From: SB11 sp965249955
GTDB taxonomy: Bacteria; Bacteroidota; Bacteroidia; UBA8524
Length of the DNA stretch: 64,000 nucleotides
Assembly: GCA_965249955.1 (NCBI GenBank)
Contig: OZ252261.1
Span: 434,001 to 498,000 of the forward strand
Reading direction: 5' to 3'
In this document: piece after piece, positions 40,997 through 49,667 of the stretch
Position numbering within the stretch: position 1 is the first letter of the stretch
How the letters are laid out: each line of letters begins with the position of its first letter
The notes under the pieces: generated by a model
Seen by the model: the letters and a program-made list of their open reading frames with translations, nothing else
What the model was told of the DNA's origin: nothing
Database searches by the model: none
Made by a program: the position numbers and the translations under genes

Positions 40997-43387
40997 TTAC
41001 TTACGTATCACTGCGCCTGCTTCTTTTTCAAAGCCCTGCATCAGACGAGCCATTGTTTTGTCTATATCTTTATCTGTTAAGGTTTTGCCTTCATCTTGCA
41101 ATATAAAACTTAATGCGTATGCTTTTTTACCTTGCTCAATTTTATCACCCATATACACATCAAATACATCTATGTTTTTAAGCAATTTGCGCTCGGCATT
41201 CACCGCTATTTGGTGCAATTGTGAGAAGGGAACTTGCTTGTCTATAACCAAAGAAAGGTCGCGGCGCACCTCAGGAAATTTTGATATTTCTTTTAGGGTG
41301 AATTTTTCTGCTGTTGCCAATTGAACCAGTTTCTCCCAATCTATAACGGCATAGTACACATTGCCTTCAATATCAAACTTTTTGGTGATGTTGGGAGCAA
41401 CTGCACCATAGTTTACCAATACTTCAGGGTTAATATCTGCAGGCGATGAAATAACATTTTTATCAGCAAAACCTGTGTTGGCACCCAAAAGGGTAAACAA
41501 GTTATCGCAGCTTTGTTTTAGGGTATAAAAATCGCTGTTGCGGCTGGGATATTTCCAGCTTTCGTTTTGTTCATCACCACAAAGCCAAAGACTAAGCCAC
41601 CATTTTTCGTCGTATTTGCCTTCGCCGGTTTTGCGGTAAGTTTTACTAAGCTCGAAAAATTTAAGGTTTTGTGCCCTACGGTTACGGTTAAAGGCAATAG
41701 CTTCAAGACCAGAGTATAAGGTGGTCATGCGCATTACTTCCAAATCGGCACTTAGCGGGTTTAGCATACGCACGGCGTGCTGCAATTCTTCTTCGGTATA
41801 ATACGATGTTTTGGTAAGCGAGTTGGTTACCAACTCGTTATAACCTTGTGCAGCCAACATATCGGCAGCGCGGTTGTATAGTTTTTCTACATCAACACCT
41901 TGATTGATATTAAGCGAAAGCGTAACACTATCGGGTATTTGTACTTGGTTTAGCCCGTATATGCGGATAAATTCTTCTATCACATCAATTTCGCGGGTAA
42001 CATCCATGCGGTAGGCGGGTACTGTAACTTCTATACCCTCAGCAGTTTCGTTTTTTATGGTGATGTCTAAGCCTGAGATAATTTGTTTTACCTCGTCGTT
42101 GCTTACTTTTTGACCTAATACGTCTTGCAGTTTAGCATAGCGAAGAAATATGTGTGATGGCTCAATTCTACGTACATACTCGTCTATAACTGCGCTACTA
42201 ACTGTGCCACCTGCATTTTCAAGCATCAATTGCACCACCATTTTTAGTGCATTAACGGTAATTTCAGGGTCGGTGCCGCGCTCGTAACGGAATGAAGCAT
42301 CAGTGTTTAATCCCTGTGCTTTTGCCGATTTACGAATAATAGCAGGGTCGAAGTAAGCACTCTCAATAAAAATATTTTTAGTTTCAGAAGTAACTCCACT
42401 TTCCAGTCCGCCAAAAACACCTGCAATAGCCATAGGGGCATTTGCATTGCAAATAAGCAAGGCATCGGCAGTAAGGGTGCGTTCAACCTTATCAAGAGTG
42501 GTAAATTTTTGCCCTTCGGCTGCTTTTTTCACCACTATTTTGTTGCCTTCAATTTTATCGGCATCAAAAGCGTGTATGGGCTGCCCTAAAGTGTGCAGTA
42601 CATAGTTGGTTATATCTACTATGTTGTTTATTGGGCTTAACCCGATTGCTTTTAGGCGGTTTTGCAACCAAGCAGGACTTTCTTTTACAGTAATACCACT
42701 AATGCTGATACCACTGTATCGGGGACAGCCTTCGCTGTCTTCAATAGAAACTGTAATGGGGTTATTGCCTTGTGGGGCAAGAATTTCAGGGTAGTTGATG
42801 TTTATTTTTTCGCCTGTAAGGGCTACTAAATCACGTGCTACACCTAAATGCGAAGCTGCATCACCACGATTTGCAGTTAAACCGATTTCAAGAACTGTAT
42901 CAATTTCTACATTAAAATAATCGGCGGCGGGTGTGCCCACTTTGGCACTGGCATCTAATACCATAATACCCTCGTGGCTGGTGCCTAAACCAATTTCATC
43001 TTCGGCACAAATCATCCCTTCTGATACTTCGCCGCGAAGTTTTGATTTACTTATTTTAAACGATTCTCCCCCCGATGGATAAAGAGTAGCACCAACGGTA
43101 GCTACCACCACTTTTTGGCCTGCGGCTACATTGCTTGCACCGCAAACTATTTGCACAGGCTCACCTGTGCCAATATCTACTTTGGTAACGCTAAGTCTAT
43201 CGGCATTGGGGTGCTGCACTTTTTCAAGTACTTCACCAATAACAATGCCTTCAAGGCCACCTTGTATACTGCTTACCTGCTCTATACCTTCAACTTCCAA
43301 ACCGCAGTTGGTAAGCAAAGTATCTAGTTGCTCAGGGGTTTTATCTGTATTTATTACGCTTTTTAGCCAGTTGTACGAAATTTTCAT
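40997..43387 (-). CDS. pheT: Phenylalanine-tRNA ligase beta subunit
   Basis: The 796-residue protein has the usual bacterial domain order: N-terminal tRNA-binding domain (IGEVLEKVQHPNADRLSVTKVDIG), B3/B4 editing domain (GCPRYSGISISGI and NIVDITNYVL), B5 domain (SFRYERGTDPE), the catalytic-like core, and a C-terminal FDX-ACB domain (FPEVRRDLSLVID to GKTLTDKDIDKTMARLMQG). The partner pheS is not adjacent. ATG 43387 is preferred to 43396 because a -7 box lies six bases before it. Confidence 0.96.
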   Translation of the reverse strand: MKISYNWLKSVINTDKTPEQLDTLLTNCGLEVEGIEQVSSIQGGLEGIVIGEVLEKVQHPNADRLSVTKVDIGTGEPVQIVCGASNVAAGQKVVVATVGATLYPSGGESFKISKSKLRGEVSEGMICAEDEIGLGTSHEGIMVLDASAKVGTPAADYFNVEIDTVLEIGLTANRGDAASHLGVARDLVALTGEKININYPEILAPQGNNPITVSIEDSEGCPRYSGISISGITVKESPAWLQNRLKAIGLSPINNIVDITNYVLHTLGQPIHAFDADKIEGNKIVVKKAAEGQKFTTLDKVERTLTADALLICNANAPMAIAGVFGGLESGVTSETKNIFIESAYFDPAIIRKSAKAQGLNTDASFRYERGTDPEITVNALKMVVQLMLENAGGTVSSAVIDEYVRRIEPSHIFLRYAKLQDVLGQKVSNDEVKQIISGLDITIKNETAEGIEVTVPAYRMDVTREIDVIEEFIRIYGLNQVQIPDSVTLSLNINQGVDVEKLYNRAADMLAAQGYNELVTNSLTKTSYYTEEELQHAVRMLNPLSADLEVMRMTTLYSGLEAIAFNRNRRAQNLKFFELSKTYRKTGEGKYDEKWWLSLWLCGDEQNESWKYPSRNSDFYTLKQSCDNLFTLLGANTGFADKNVISSPADINPEVLVNYGAVAPNITKKFDIEGNVYYAVIDWEKLVQLATAEKFTLKEISKFPEVRRDLSLVIDKQVPFSQLHQIAVNAERKLLKNIDVFDVYMGDKIEQGKKAYALSFILQDEGKTLTDKDIDKTMARLMQGFEKEAGAVIRK

Positions 43388-43393
43388 GCACGG

Positions 43394-43401
43394 CAAAGAT
43401 A
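43394..43401 (-). promoter_or_regulatory. -7 box TATCTTTG before pheT
   Basis: A perfect TAnnTTTG box on the minus strand lies six bases before ATG 43387. The predicted leader of about three bases leaves no room for a T-box or attenuator. Confidence 0.6.
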
Positions 43402-43469
43402 TGTTTCAATGTGCAAATGTGCAGATATGTAAATGAGGGAATTTGTGGATTTGAAGATTTGAATAAGTA

Positions 43470-44561
43470 TTAATATTCTGAATGGTAATTTTTAAGAAAT
43501 TCTTTTTGCTTTTTATTTGGAGCATCCGAGCAATCGACTTGACTTAGTTGATATATTTTAGCACCCGTTTTGGTATCAGTATCATAAAAACATTTTCTAT
43601 ATTTATTAATATCATCCATATTTACTATTATTTTCTCATCAATTAGTGCACCAATCAAATTAGGATCATTAAAGTTAGCATAAAGTAAAAAGGCAGAACG
43701 TAAGTTAGCATCATAAAAATCCGTTCTATATAATTTTGCATAAGAAAAATCAGTACCTATTAGTGTTGCATCGATAAGTTTAGTAAATGTTAAATCAGCA
43801 TATTGTAAATTAGCTCTCTTTAAGTTTGATTTTGATAAATCACAGTATTTTAAGTTTTTCTCTTTGAAGGTTACATTTTCTAAGTACGATTGTGTAAAGT
43901 TTGCATTAAAATAAATAGTTTCTAAGCTTGCACTGTCAATATCGCTATTTACTAAAGTGATTAGTAATTGACCCCTCTCGGGACTATATTCTCTATCAGT
44001 TAAATTATCGCCTACTAAAAATTTATAGGGTGTAAGGCTATGGCTTAATGCTATTATACGCCCAATTAATTGAGGTGATAATTGTCTTTCTTTCCCTTTC
44101 TTGCCTTTCAATTCATTATTTACTTCTTCAAAAATATTTCCCATTAGAAATACCAAAGCACTGCGCCTCTGGGCTTCAACTAAATAGGTTTGTTGTTCAA
44201 TTCTTGTGTTCTGTTGCGCAATTAATTTGTTCTGATTGTACAAAAGGCAATATTGTAGAATAGCAAAAACAATTGGGGTTGCAACTACTATTAATGATAA
44301 CAAACCAATTCGAGTAAATCTTCTTACAATAGCTGCTGCTAATTCTGAAAGAGTTTCAGTAGTTATGTTTTTCTTCTCTCTTAGGTCAGAAAAGAGTTTA
44401 TAAAATGCATCCTTAAGTCCTTTACCAATGAATATTTTAAAAAGAAATAATAGAAATTTGTTGAATAAACCTTTTAGTTTTTCATCTCGCTTTTCATAGT
44501 CTCTAATTTTCTCTTCTAATTTTTCAATATGCTTGTGCAGTTTTTCTTCTTCCTCAGTCAT
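43470..44561 (-). CDS. Membrane protein with pentapeptide repeats
   Basis: The 363-residue protein starts with a charged coiled coil (EKLHKHIEKLEEKIRDYEK), has one strong membrane segment (about residues 97-118, LLSLIVVATPIVFAILQYCLL), another coiled stretch, and a C-terminal run of pentapeptide repeats (about 238-300, ANLQYADLTFTKLIDATLIG and DANLRSAFLLYANF), which form a right-handed beta helix. Function is unknown; such proteins may act as membrane-bound scaffolds. The gene is downstream of nothing obvious and followed by pheT in the same direction. Confidence 0.85.
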   Translation of the reverse strand: MTEEEEKLHKHIEKLEEKIRDYEKRDEKLKGLFNKFLLFLFKIFIGKGLKDAFYKLFSDLREKKNITTETLSELAAAIVRRFTRIGLLSLIVVATPIVFAILQYCLLYNQNKLIAQQNTRIEQQTYLVEAQRRSALVFLMGNIFEEVNNELKGKKGKERQLSPQLIGRIIALSHSLTPYKFLVGDNLTDREYSPERGQLLITLVNSDIDSASLETIYFNANFTQSYLENVTFKEKNLKYCDLSKSNLKRANLQYADLTFTKLIDATLIGTDFSYAKLYRTDFYDANLRSAFLLYANFNDPNLIGALIDEKIIVNMDDINKYRKCFYDTDTKTGAKIYQLSQVDCSDAPNKKQKEFLKNYHSEY

Positions 44562-44835
44562 TTAGATAGATATATTCCTAAAGTAAAGATAAGAAATAAC
44601 TATTAATAAGCGATTAGAATTATTTACACCACCGAGCGGATGCTCCTTTATTTTCGGCACGAGCGAGACGCTCGAGCCAGCACAAAAAATAGTCGGTATT
44701 AGTTTTTGGGAGATGCAGGAATTATTTTTCGAGGTGCATTGTCTTCTTTATGAGTTTAGTTTTGAACAAAGCTGAAGTGCGGACGAGCTTCCTCTCCTAC
44801 ACTTCAACTTCGCTCAATATGACAACTGCACACAA
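44562..44835. repeat. Gene-free gap with dispersed-repeat fragments
   Basis: This 274-base gap has a hairpin with arms GGC-CGAGCG and CGCTCG-GCC (about 44656-44682, one mismatch each side, loop AGA). Near 44795-44820 it has the sequence CACTTCAACTTCGCTCAATA followed by TGACAAC, a repeat found again near 45435-45460. No gene is visible. Confidence 0.55.
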
Positions 44836-45138
44836 CTACCAAAAGACTAAATTGTCTTCTAATATATTACCTTTATCGTCCTCAATATGCAAGTACTCTC
44901 CAACTAATTCAGACGAACTATTCCATAAAGTAATCTCCACTTCAATAGTATACTCTCTTATTTCTTCGCTGTGAAAGACAATCTTTACATTAGAATGTTT
45001 TAATACAATAGACGTATATAAGCCTGGCAATTCTTCACTCAAATAATCATTATCCTTATCATATATACATTTATAATAGCCTTCTTTAGCTCTATTATAA
45101 AGTTTGTTTAACTCTTCTTTACTTAGGTTAAATTTCAT
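44836..45138 (-). CDS. Small acidic protein of unknown function
   Basis: The 100-residue product has a helical N-terminus (KFNLSKEELNKLYNRAKEGY) and a beta part with EYTIEVEITLWNSSSELVGE. No family is recognised. It sits alone between two repeat-rich gaps, which may mark recent gene gain. Confidence 0.6.
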   Translation of the reverse strand: MKFNLSKEELNKLYNRAKEGYYKCIYDKDNDYLSEELPGLYTSIVLKHSNVKIVFHSEEIREYTIEVEITLWNSSSELVGEYLHIEDDKGNILEDNLVFW

Positions 45139-45310
45139 AGTTTAAATAATTTAATGGCTTACACTCAATATGCCAAACATCGATTTAAAACAAAGAGTAT
45201 CTTTCAGCTTATCAGCAATAATATTCATAAATAAGTTCGGGATGACAGTTTACGTCAATTCGCCAATGTGTAATGTCCCCCTCGGGAGGAGGGCTCAGGA
45301 GGAGGAAAAC
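45139..45310. other. Gap before clpB terminator, fragments of common repeats
   Basis: This is part of the 356-base space between the small acidic gene and clpB. It has no gene, and carries CCCCCTCGGGAGGAGGG-type sequence around 45280-45300. The short plus-strand frame across it reads through repeats and is not a gene. Confidence 0.5.
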
Positions 45311-45346
45311 AAAAAATCCCCGTCCTGTATTACTACAAAGCGGGGA
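45311..45346 (-). terminator. Probable clpB terminator
   Basis: On the minus strand a stem TCCCCG/CGGGGA, with an inner partly paired stem TTTGTA/TACAGG, is followed by TTTTTTGTTTT. It lies about 150 bases downstream of the clpB stop, an unusually long distance. Confidence 0.6.
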
Positions 45347-45383
45347 ATAAAATTTTTAGTTGTATTGATGCGTGCGGCTGACT

Positions 45384-45465
45384 GTCATCCTGAGCGGAGT
45401 CGAAGGATGGTGCGGAAGAGCAACCCTCACGCACTTCAACTTCGCTCAATATGACAACCGCACAA
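45384..45465. repeat. Dispersed repeat of the HPERSRRM type
   Basis: TGTCATCCTGAGCGGAGTCG followed by AAGGATGG at about 45384-45411, and the CACTTCAACTTCGCTCAATA unit with TGACAAC at about 45434-45462, are two pieces of a short non-coding repeat widespread in Bacteroidota chromosomes. The second unit also occurs near 44795. Confidence 0.65.
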
Positions 45466-45494
45466 GGCTAAAAACTAATGACTAATAGCCTTAA

Positions 45495-48107
45495 TTATTC
45501 AACCTCAACAGTTTCGTTGCGAAATACAAATTGGTTATCAAACATATCTAAAACTATATGGCTATCGTTGGCTATAGTACCCGCCAATATTTGTTTCGAT
45601 AATTCGTTTAATACTTTTTTCTGCATCACACGTTTTAGCGGACGAGCTCCAAACTGTGGGTCGTAGCCCAATTGTCCCAACCAATCCAACGCTTCATCGG
45701 TAGCTGTAATTTTTATATCCTGTTCAGCCAATAATTTTTGAAGATGTACAAATTGCAAATCAACAATGCCACGTATATCCTCGCGAGTAAGCGGGGTAAA
45801 CATTATGGTTTCATCTATACGGTTCAAAAATTCGGGACGAATGGTTTTCTTCAATAAATCAAACACTTGGTTTTTGGTATGTGCCATCACCTCTTCTTTG
45901 TTATCGTCTACCATATCCTCAAAGTTATCTTGTATAATGTGCGAACCTATATTGCTGGTCATTATGATAATGGTGTTTTTAAAGTTAGCAGTACGGCCTT
46001 TATTGTCGGTCAATCGGCCATCATCCAACACTTGCAACAATATATTAAACACATCGGGGTGGGCTTTTTCTATCTCGTCCAACAACACCACACTATATGG
46101 GCGACGACGAACTGCCTCAGTCAATTGTCCGCCTTCATCATACCCCACATAACCCGGAGGCGCACCAATAAGGCGCGAAACGGTGTGTTTCTCTTGGTAT
46201 TCGCTCATATCAATGCGTATCAACGCATTTTCTTGGTTAAACAGATACTCGGCCAATGCACGAGCCAACTCGGTTTTACCCACACCAGTAGTTCCCAAAA
46301 ATATAAACGAACCTATGGGGCGTTTAGGGTCTTGCAAACCTGCACGGCTGCGGCGCACCGCATCAGCAATGGCTGCAATAGCTTCTTCTTGCCCTACCAC
46401 ACGTTTGTGTAGTTCGCCTTCCAAATTAAGCAGTTTTTCACGCTCGCTTTGTAGCATACGGGTAACGGGAACACCTGTCCAGCGGCTCACCACTTGGGCT
46501 ATGTCTTCGGCATCTACTTCTTCTTTCACCAATCTACTGCCCTCTTGCGTTTCGTGCAATTTGGTATTTAGCTCGGCCAGCTTGGCTTCGGTTTCTTTTA
46601 TTCGGCCGTAGCGTATTTCGGCTACGCGACCGTAGTCGCCTGCACGCTCAGCCTGTTCAGCCTCTTGTTTCAGGTTTTCAATCTCTTGTTTGTTTTGCTG
46701 TATGCCTTCTACCACCGCTTTTTCTGCCTGCCAACGGGCACGCAATTGGTTGCGCTGGTCGCTAAGGTTGGCTATTTCTTCGCCCAAAGCTGTTAAGCGG
46801 TTTTTGTCGTTTTCGCGTTTCAATGCCTCACGTTCAATTTCAAGGCTCATTATTTCACGCTCTATTTTATCCAACTCTTCGGGTACGCTGTCAATCTCCA
46901 TACGCAGGCGGGCAGCGGCTTCATCAATCAAATCAATAGCCTTATCGGGCAAAAAACGATCGGCAATGTAGCGTTGCGACATTTCTACGGCAGCTATAAT
47001 AGCTTCGTCTTTTATGCGCACTTTGTGGTGCACCTCGTAGCGTTCTTTCAACCCGCGAAGGATAGAAATTGCATCTTGTGTATCAGGCTCTTCTACTATT
47101 ACTTTTTGAAAACGACGCTCTAAGGCTTTGTCTTTCTCAATATATTTTTGGTACTCGTTTAGTGTGGTTGCTCCAATAGCACGCAATTCGCCACGGGCAA
47201 GGGCTGGTTTTAAAATATTGGCTGCATCCATTGCGCCTTCTCCCCCACCGCCTGCACCTACAAGGGTATGTATCTCATCAATAAACAGTACTATTTGTCC
47301 GTCGCTGTTTATTACTTCTTTTACTACCGATTTAAGACGTTCTTCAAACTCGCCTTTGTATTTAGCACCTGCTATCAGCGAGCCCATATCTAACGAATAG
47401 ATTTTTTTGCTTTTAAGGTTTTCGGGCACATCACCATTAATAACACGGTGCGCCAAACCTTCAGCAATGGCGGTTTTACCCACACCGGGTTCACCAATCA
47501 GCACGGGGTTGTTTTTGGTACGGCGTGAAAGTATTTGCAATACGCGACGTATTTCTTCATCGCGACCAATTACAGGGTCTAGCTTACCTTTCTGTGCAAG
47601 TTCGTTCAGGTTTTTGGCGTATTTGTTTAGGGCGTTGTATTGCTCTTCAGCACTTTGACTGGTTACTTTTTGCCCGCCACGTAGTTCTGAAATGGCTTTT
47701 TTCAGCTCTTTCTCGCTTACACCGGCATCTTTAAGTATTTGGGCTGTTTTATCTTTTCCTGCTAAAATAGCCAGTAAAATATGCTCAACACTCACAAACT
47801 CGTCGCCGCCTTCGCGGGCTATGGTTTGTGCTTTTACTAGGGCAGTGTTGGCATCGCCTGTAAGAAACTGATTGCCCGCACCGCTTACCTTAGGCAGACT
47901 GTTTAGCGTAGCATCAATAACATCAGCCACACGGGCTTCGTTTACATTTAGTTTCTTAAAAAGGTAATCAAATACACTTTCATCAGTAGTTAATAACCCT
48001 TTTAATATATGCGCTGTATCTATACCCTGATGTTGGTTTTCAACAGCCAGTTGCTGAGCCATTTGGATGGCTTCTTGTGATTTTATTGTGAAATTTTTAA
48101 AGTCCAT
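45495..48107 (-). CDS. clpB: ATP-dependent disaggregase ClpB
   Basis: The 870-residue protein has the Clp N-domain (residues about 1-145, QEAIQMAQQLAVENQHQGID), first AAA+ domain with GEPGVGKTAIAEGLA, a long middle coiled coil (about 405-525), and a second AAA+ domain with FLGTTGVGKTELARALAEY and the D2 motif GAPPGYVGYDEGGQLTEAVR. With DnaK it pulls proteins out of aggregates after heat stress. The 180-base gap upstream shows no clear heat-shock promoter that I can name. Confidence 0.97.
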   Translation of the reverse strand: MDFKNFTIKSQEAIQMAQQLAVENQHQGIDTAHILKGLLTTDESVFDYLFKKLNVNEARVADVIDATLNSLPKVSGAGNQFLTGDANTALVKAQTIAREGGDEFVSVEHILLAILAGKDKTAQILKDAGVSEKELKKAISELRGGQKVTSQSAEEQYNALNKYAKNLNELAQKGKLDPVIGRDEEIRRVLQILSRRTKNNPVLIGEPGVGKTAIAEGLAHRVINGDVPENLKSKKIYSLDMGSLIAGAKYKGEFEERLKSVVKEVINSDGQIVLFIDEIHTLVGAGGGGEGAMDAANILKPALARGELRAIGATTLNEYQKYIEKDKALERRFQKVIVEEPDTQDAISILRGLKERYEVHHKVRIKDEAIIAAVEMSQRYIADRFLPDKAIDLIDEAAARLRMEIDSVPEELDKIEREIMSLEIEREALKRENDKNRLTALGEEIANLSDQRNQLRARWQAEKAVVEGIQQNKQEIENLKQEAEQAERAGDYGRVAEIRYGRIKETEAKLAELNTKLHETQEGSRLVKEEVDAEDIAQVVSRWTGVPVTRMLQSEREKLLNLEGELHKRVVGQEEAIAAIADAVRRSRAGLQDPKRPIGSFIFLGTTGVGKTELARALAEYLFNQENALIRIDMSEYQEKHTVSRLIGAPPGYVGYDEGGQLTEAVRRRPYSVVLLDEIEKAHPDVFNILLQVLDDGRLTDNKGRTANFKNTIIIMTSNIGSHIIQDNFEDMVDDNKEEVMAHTKNQVFDLLKKTIRPEFLNRIDETIMFTPLTREDIRGIVDLQFVHLQKLLAEQDIKITATDEALDWLGQLGYDPQFGARPLKRVMQKKVLNELSKQILAGTIANDSHIVLDMFDNQFVFRNETVEVE

Positions 48108-48287
48108 AATTGGTTATGCAAGTAACAATTTTACATCCAACGGTTTAATAGTGCCGTTTTGACTGGATTTCAAAGATGAATATTTAAAAAGAAAGACAAA
48201 ATGACCTTAATCAGTGAATTAAATTAATTTATCACGACATATTGTACATATACAACGTGTTGAAACTTTATCCTCGTACGTAGCTAT

Positions 48288-49163
48288 CTACCTAAAACCA
48301 TCTTTAAACTTAACCGGTGTTTGCCCCGTATGCCTTTTAAAAAACCGAATAAAATAAGCCGGGTCGTCAAAGCCTAGTTGTTCAGCAATTTGTTTTATGG
48401 GTTTATCAGAATATGTTAATATGCGTTTAGCTTCTAATATCAATCTTTCAGCTATTAGCATACCTACAGTTTTGCCAATGGTTTCTTGGCAAATACGGTT
48501 TAGGTGCTTGGTGCTTACATTTAGCAATGCTGCATATTCTTTAGGATATTTCAGCTGGTTATAGTGCTCATCAATCAGTTTATACAACTCAGCTATTTTA
48601 TGCTGGTATAATATTGATTGATTAAGGCTTGTATCCGTATCATAAGTTCGCAGGCCTTCCATATCAATATATAAAAGGTTACACAAAGCTGTTAGCAGCT
48701 CGTATTTATGTTTCGAGTCAGTCGTTTGATAGGTTTGTACAATACGTTTAAAAAGAGCTTCTTCTTGTAGCAAAATATCTTTGTTCAATTGAATAAACGG
48801 AGACTGCTGCGTAACGGAAAAAAACCAAAAATCGCTAATGCGTTTGTTTACAAAACTTATATCGTAAAACTCTTTGGTATGAAAAAATATATAACCGTCA
48901 GCATCATTGGTTAATGTCCAGCGGTGTACCTGACCGGGTAGTAGAAAAAAAACAGCGCCCTTTGCCACGGGGTAAGTCTTAAAATCAATTTCGTGTGTAC
49001 CTGTGCCCTGCGTAAAAAGTACTGTAAGATAAAAATCGTGTTTGTGGGGATATTGTATAAAACCGTGTGTTTTTATATGCTCCTTTAGCTGTCTGGCATA
49101 AAAGGCAGTATTATAAAACTCAAAATTTTCAATTTTATATACAGGTAGGTTTTCAACAGCCAT
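48288..49163 (-). CDS. AraC-family transcription regulator
   Basis: The 291-residue protein has an N-terminal cupin-like sensing domain (YPHKHDFYLTVLFTQGTGTHEID, then FFLLPGQVHRWTL) and a C-terminal double helix-turn-helix (STKHLNRICQETIGK and IKQIAEQLGFDDPAYFIRFFKRHTGQTP), the AraC signature. Ligand unknown. It is divergent from the DUF983 gene. ATG 49163 is exactly three bases after a perfect -7 box; a TTG at 49169 is part of that box. Confidence 0.93.
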   Translation of the reverse strand: MAVENLPVYKIENFEFYNTAFYARQLKEHIKTHGFIQYPHKHDFYLTVLFTQGTGTHEIDFKTYPVAKGAVFFLLPGQVHRWTLTNDADGYIFFHTKEFYDISFVNKRISDFWFFSVTQQSPFIQLNKDILLQEEALFKRIVQTYQTTDSKHKYELLTALCNLLYIDMEGLRTYDTDTSLNQSILYQHKIAELYKLIDEHYNQLKYPKEYAALLNVSTKHLNRICQETIGKTVGMLIAERLILEAKRILTYSDKPIKQIAEQLGFDDPAYFIRFFKRHTGQTPVKFKDGFR

Positions 49164-49166
49164 TCT

Positions 49167-49174
49167 CAAAAATA
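49167..49174 (-). promoter_or_regulatory. -7 box TATTTTTG before AraC-type gene
   Basis: A perfect TAnnTTTG box on the minus strand lies three bases before ATG 49163, predicting a fully leaderless mRNA. Confidence 0.65.
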
Positions 49175-49239
49175 CACAAATGTCCGTATAATACTATTAT
49201 CTGCGTGTGTTGTTATCCAATAACAGCGAGTAGTGAGGG

Positions 49240-49247
49240 TATTTTTG
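49240..49247 (+). promoter_or_regulatory. -7 box TATTTTTG before DUF983 gene
   Basis: A perfect TAnnTTTG box lies 21 bases before ATG 49269. An earlier ATG at 49249 is out of frame with the DUF983 gene, so here a leader of about 18 bases is expected. Confidence 0.5.
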
Positions 49248-49268
49248 TATGTCTTTAGTAACACCAAT

Positions 49269-49631
49269 ATGAGCACATTATCCAAAGTAATAAAAGGTGT
49301 TTGTCCAGTCTGTGGTCAAGCACCAATTTTTGAAAAATCAGCTTTTTTAAGCATCAAACCGCCCAAAATGAAAACCGAATGCCCTAGTTGCGGCTATTTA
49401 TTTGAAAAAGAAGCTGGCTTTTTTTGGGGTGCAATGTTTGTTAGCTACGCATTTACTGTAATAGAAATAATTGCTACTATATTACTTTCTCGTATTTTTT
49501 TAGACGGTGCTTTAGACAATCGTATAATAATAATTGTAGTAGCTGTTATTATACTACTAGCCACTTTTAATTATAAACTATCGCGCATTGTATGGATTTA
49601 TTTTTTTGCTCCAAAAAATAAAGCCTATTAG
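49269..49631 (+). CDS. DUF983 family membrane protein
   Basis: The 120-residue protein starts with a zinc-ribbon-like part (GVCPVCGQAPIF, then CPSCGYLFEKEAGFFWGAMF) and has two membrane segments. This is the DUF983 pattern, of unknown function and often near cytochrome oxidase or quinol genes in other phyla. Start 49269 begins the family's N-terminus. Confidence 0.88.
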   Translation: MSTLSKVIKGVCPVCGQAPIFEKSAFLSIKPPKMKTECPSCGYLFEKEAGFFWGAMFVSYAFTVIEIIATILLSRIFLDGALDNRIIIIVVAVIILLATFNYKLSRIVWIYFFAPKNKAY

Positions 49632-49654
49632 CACTACCTATTAGTGTTCCATTT

Positions 49655-49662
49655 TACCTTTG
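49655..49662 (+). promoter_or_regulatory. -7 box TACCTTTG before metallo-beta-lactamase-like gene
   Basis: A perfect TAnnTTTG box lies five bases before ATG 49668. The preceding DUF983 gene ends 23 bases upstream, so the box could give independent expression. Confidence 0.6.
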
Positions 49663-49667
49663 TATTA

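Noticed and set aside
45170..45454. 94-codon plus-strand frame ending in a HPERSRRM-like stretch
   Set aside because: It is the translation of a common non-coding repeat and spans the clpB terminator; there is no protein-like motif.
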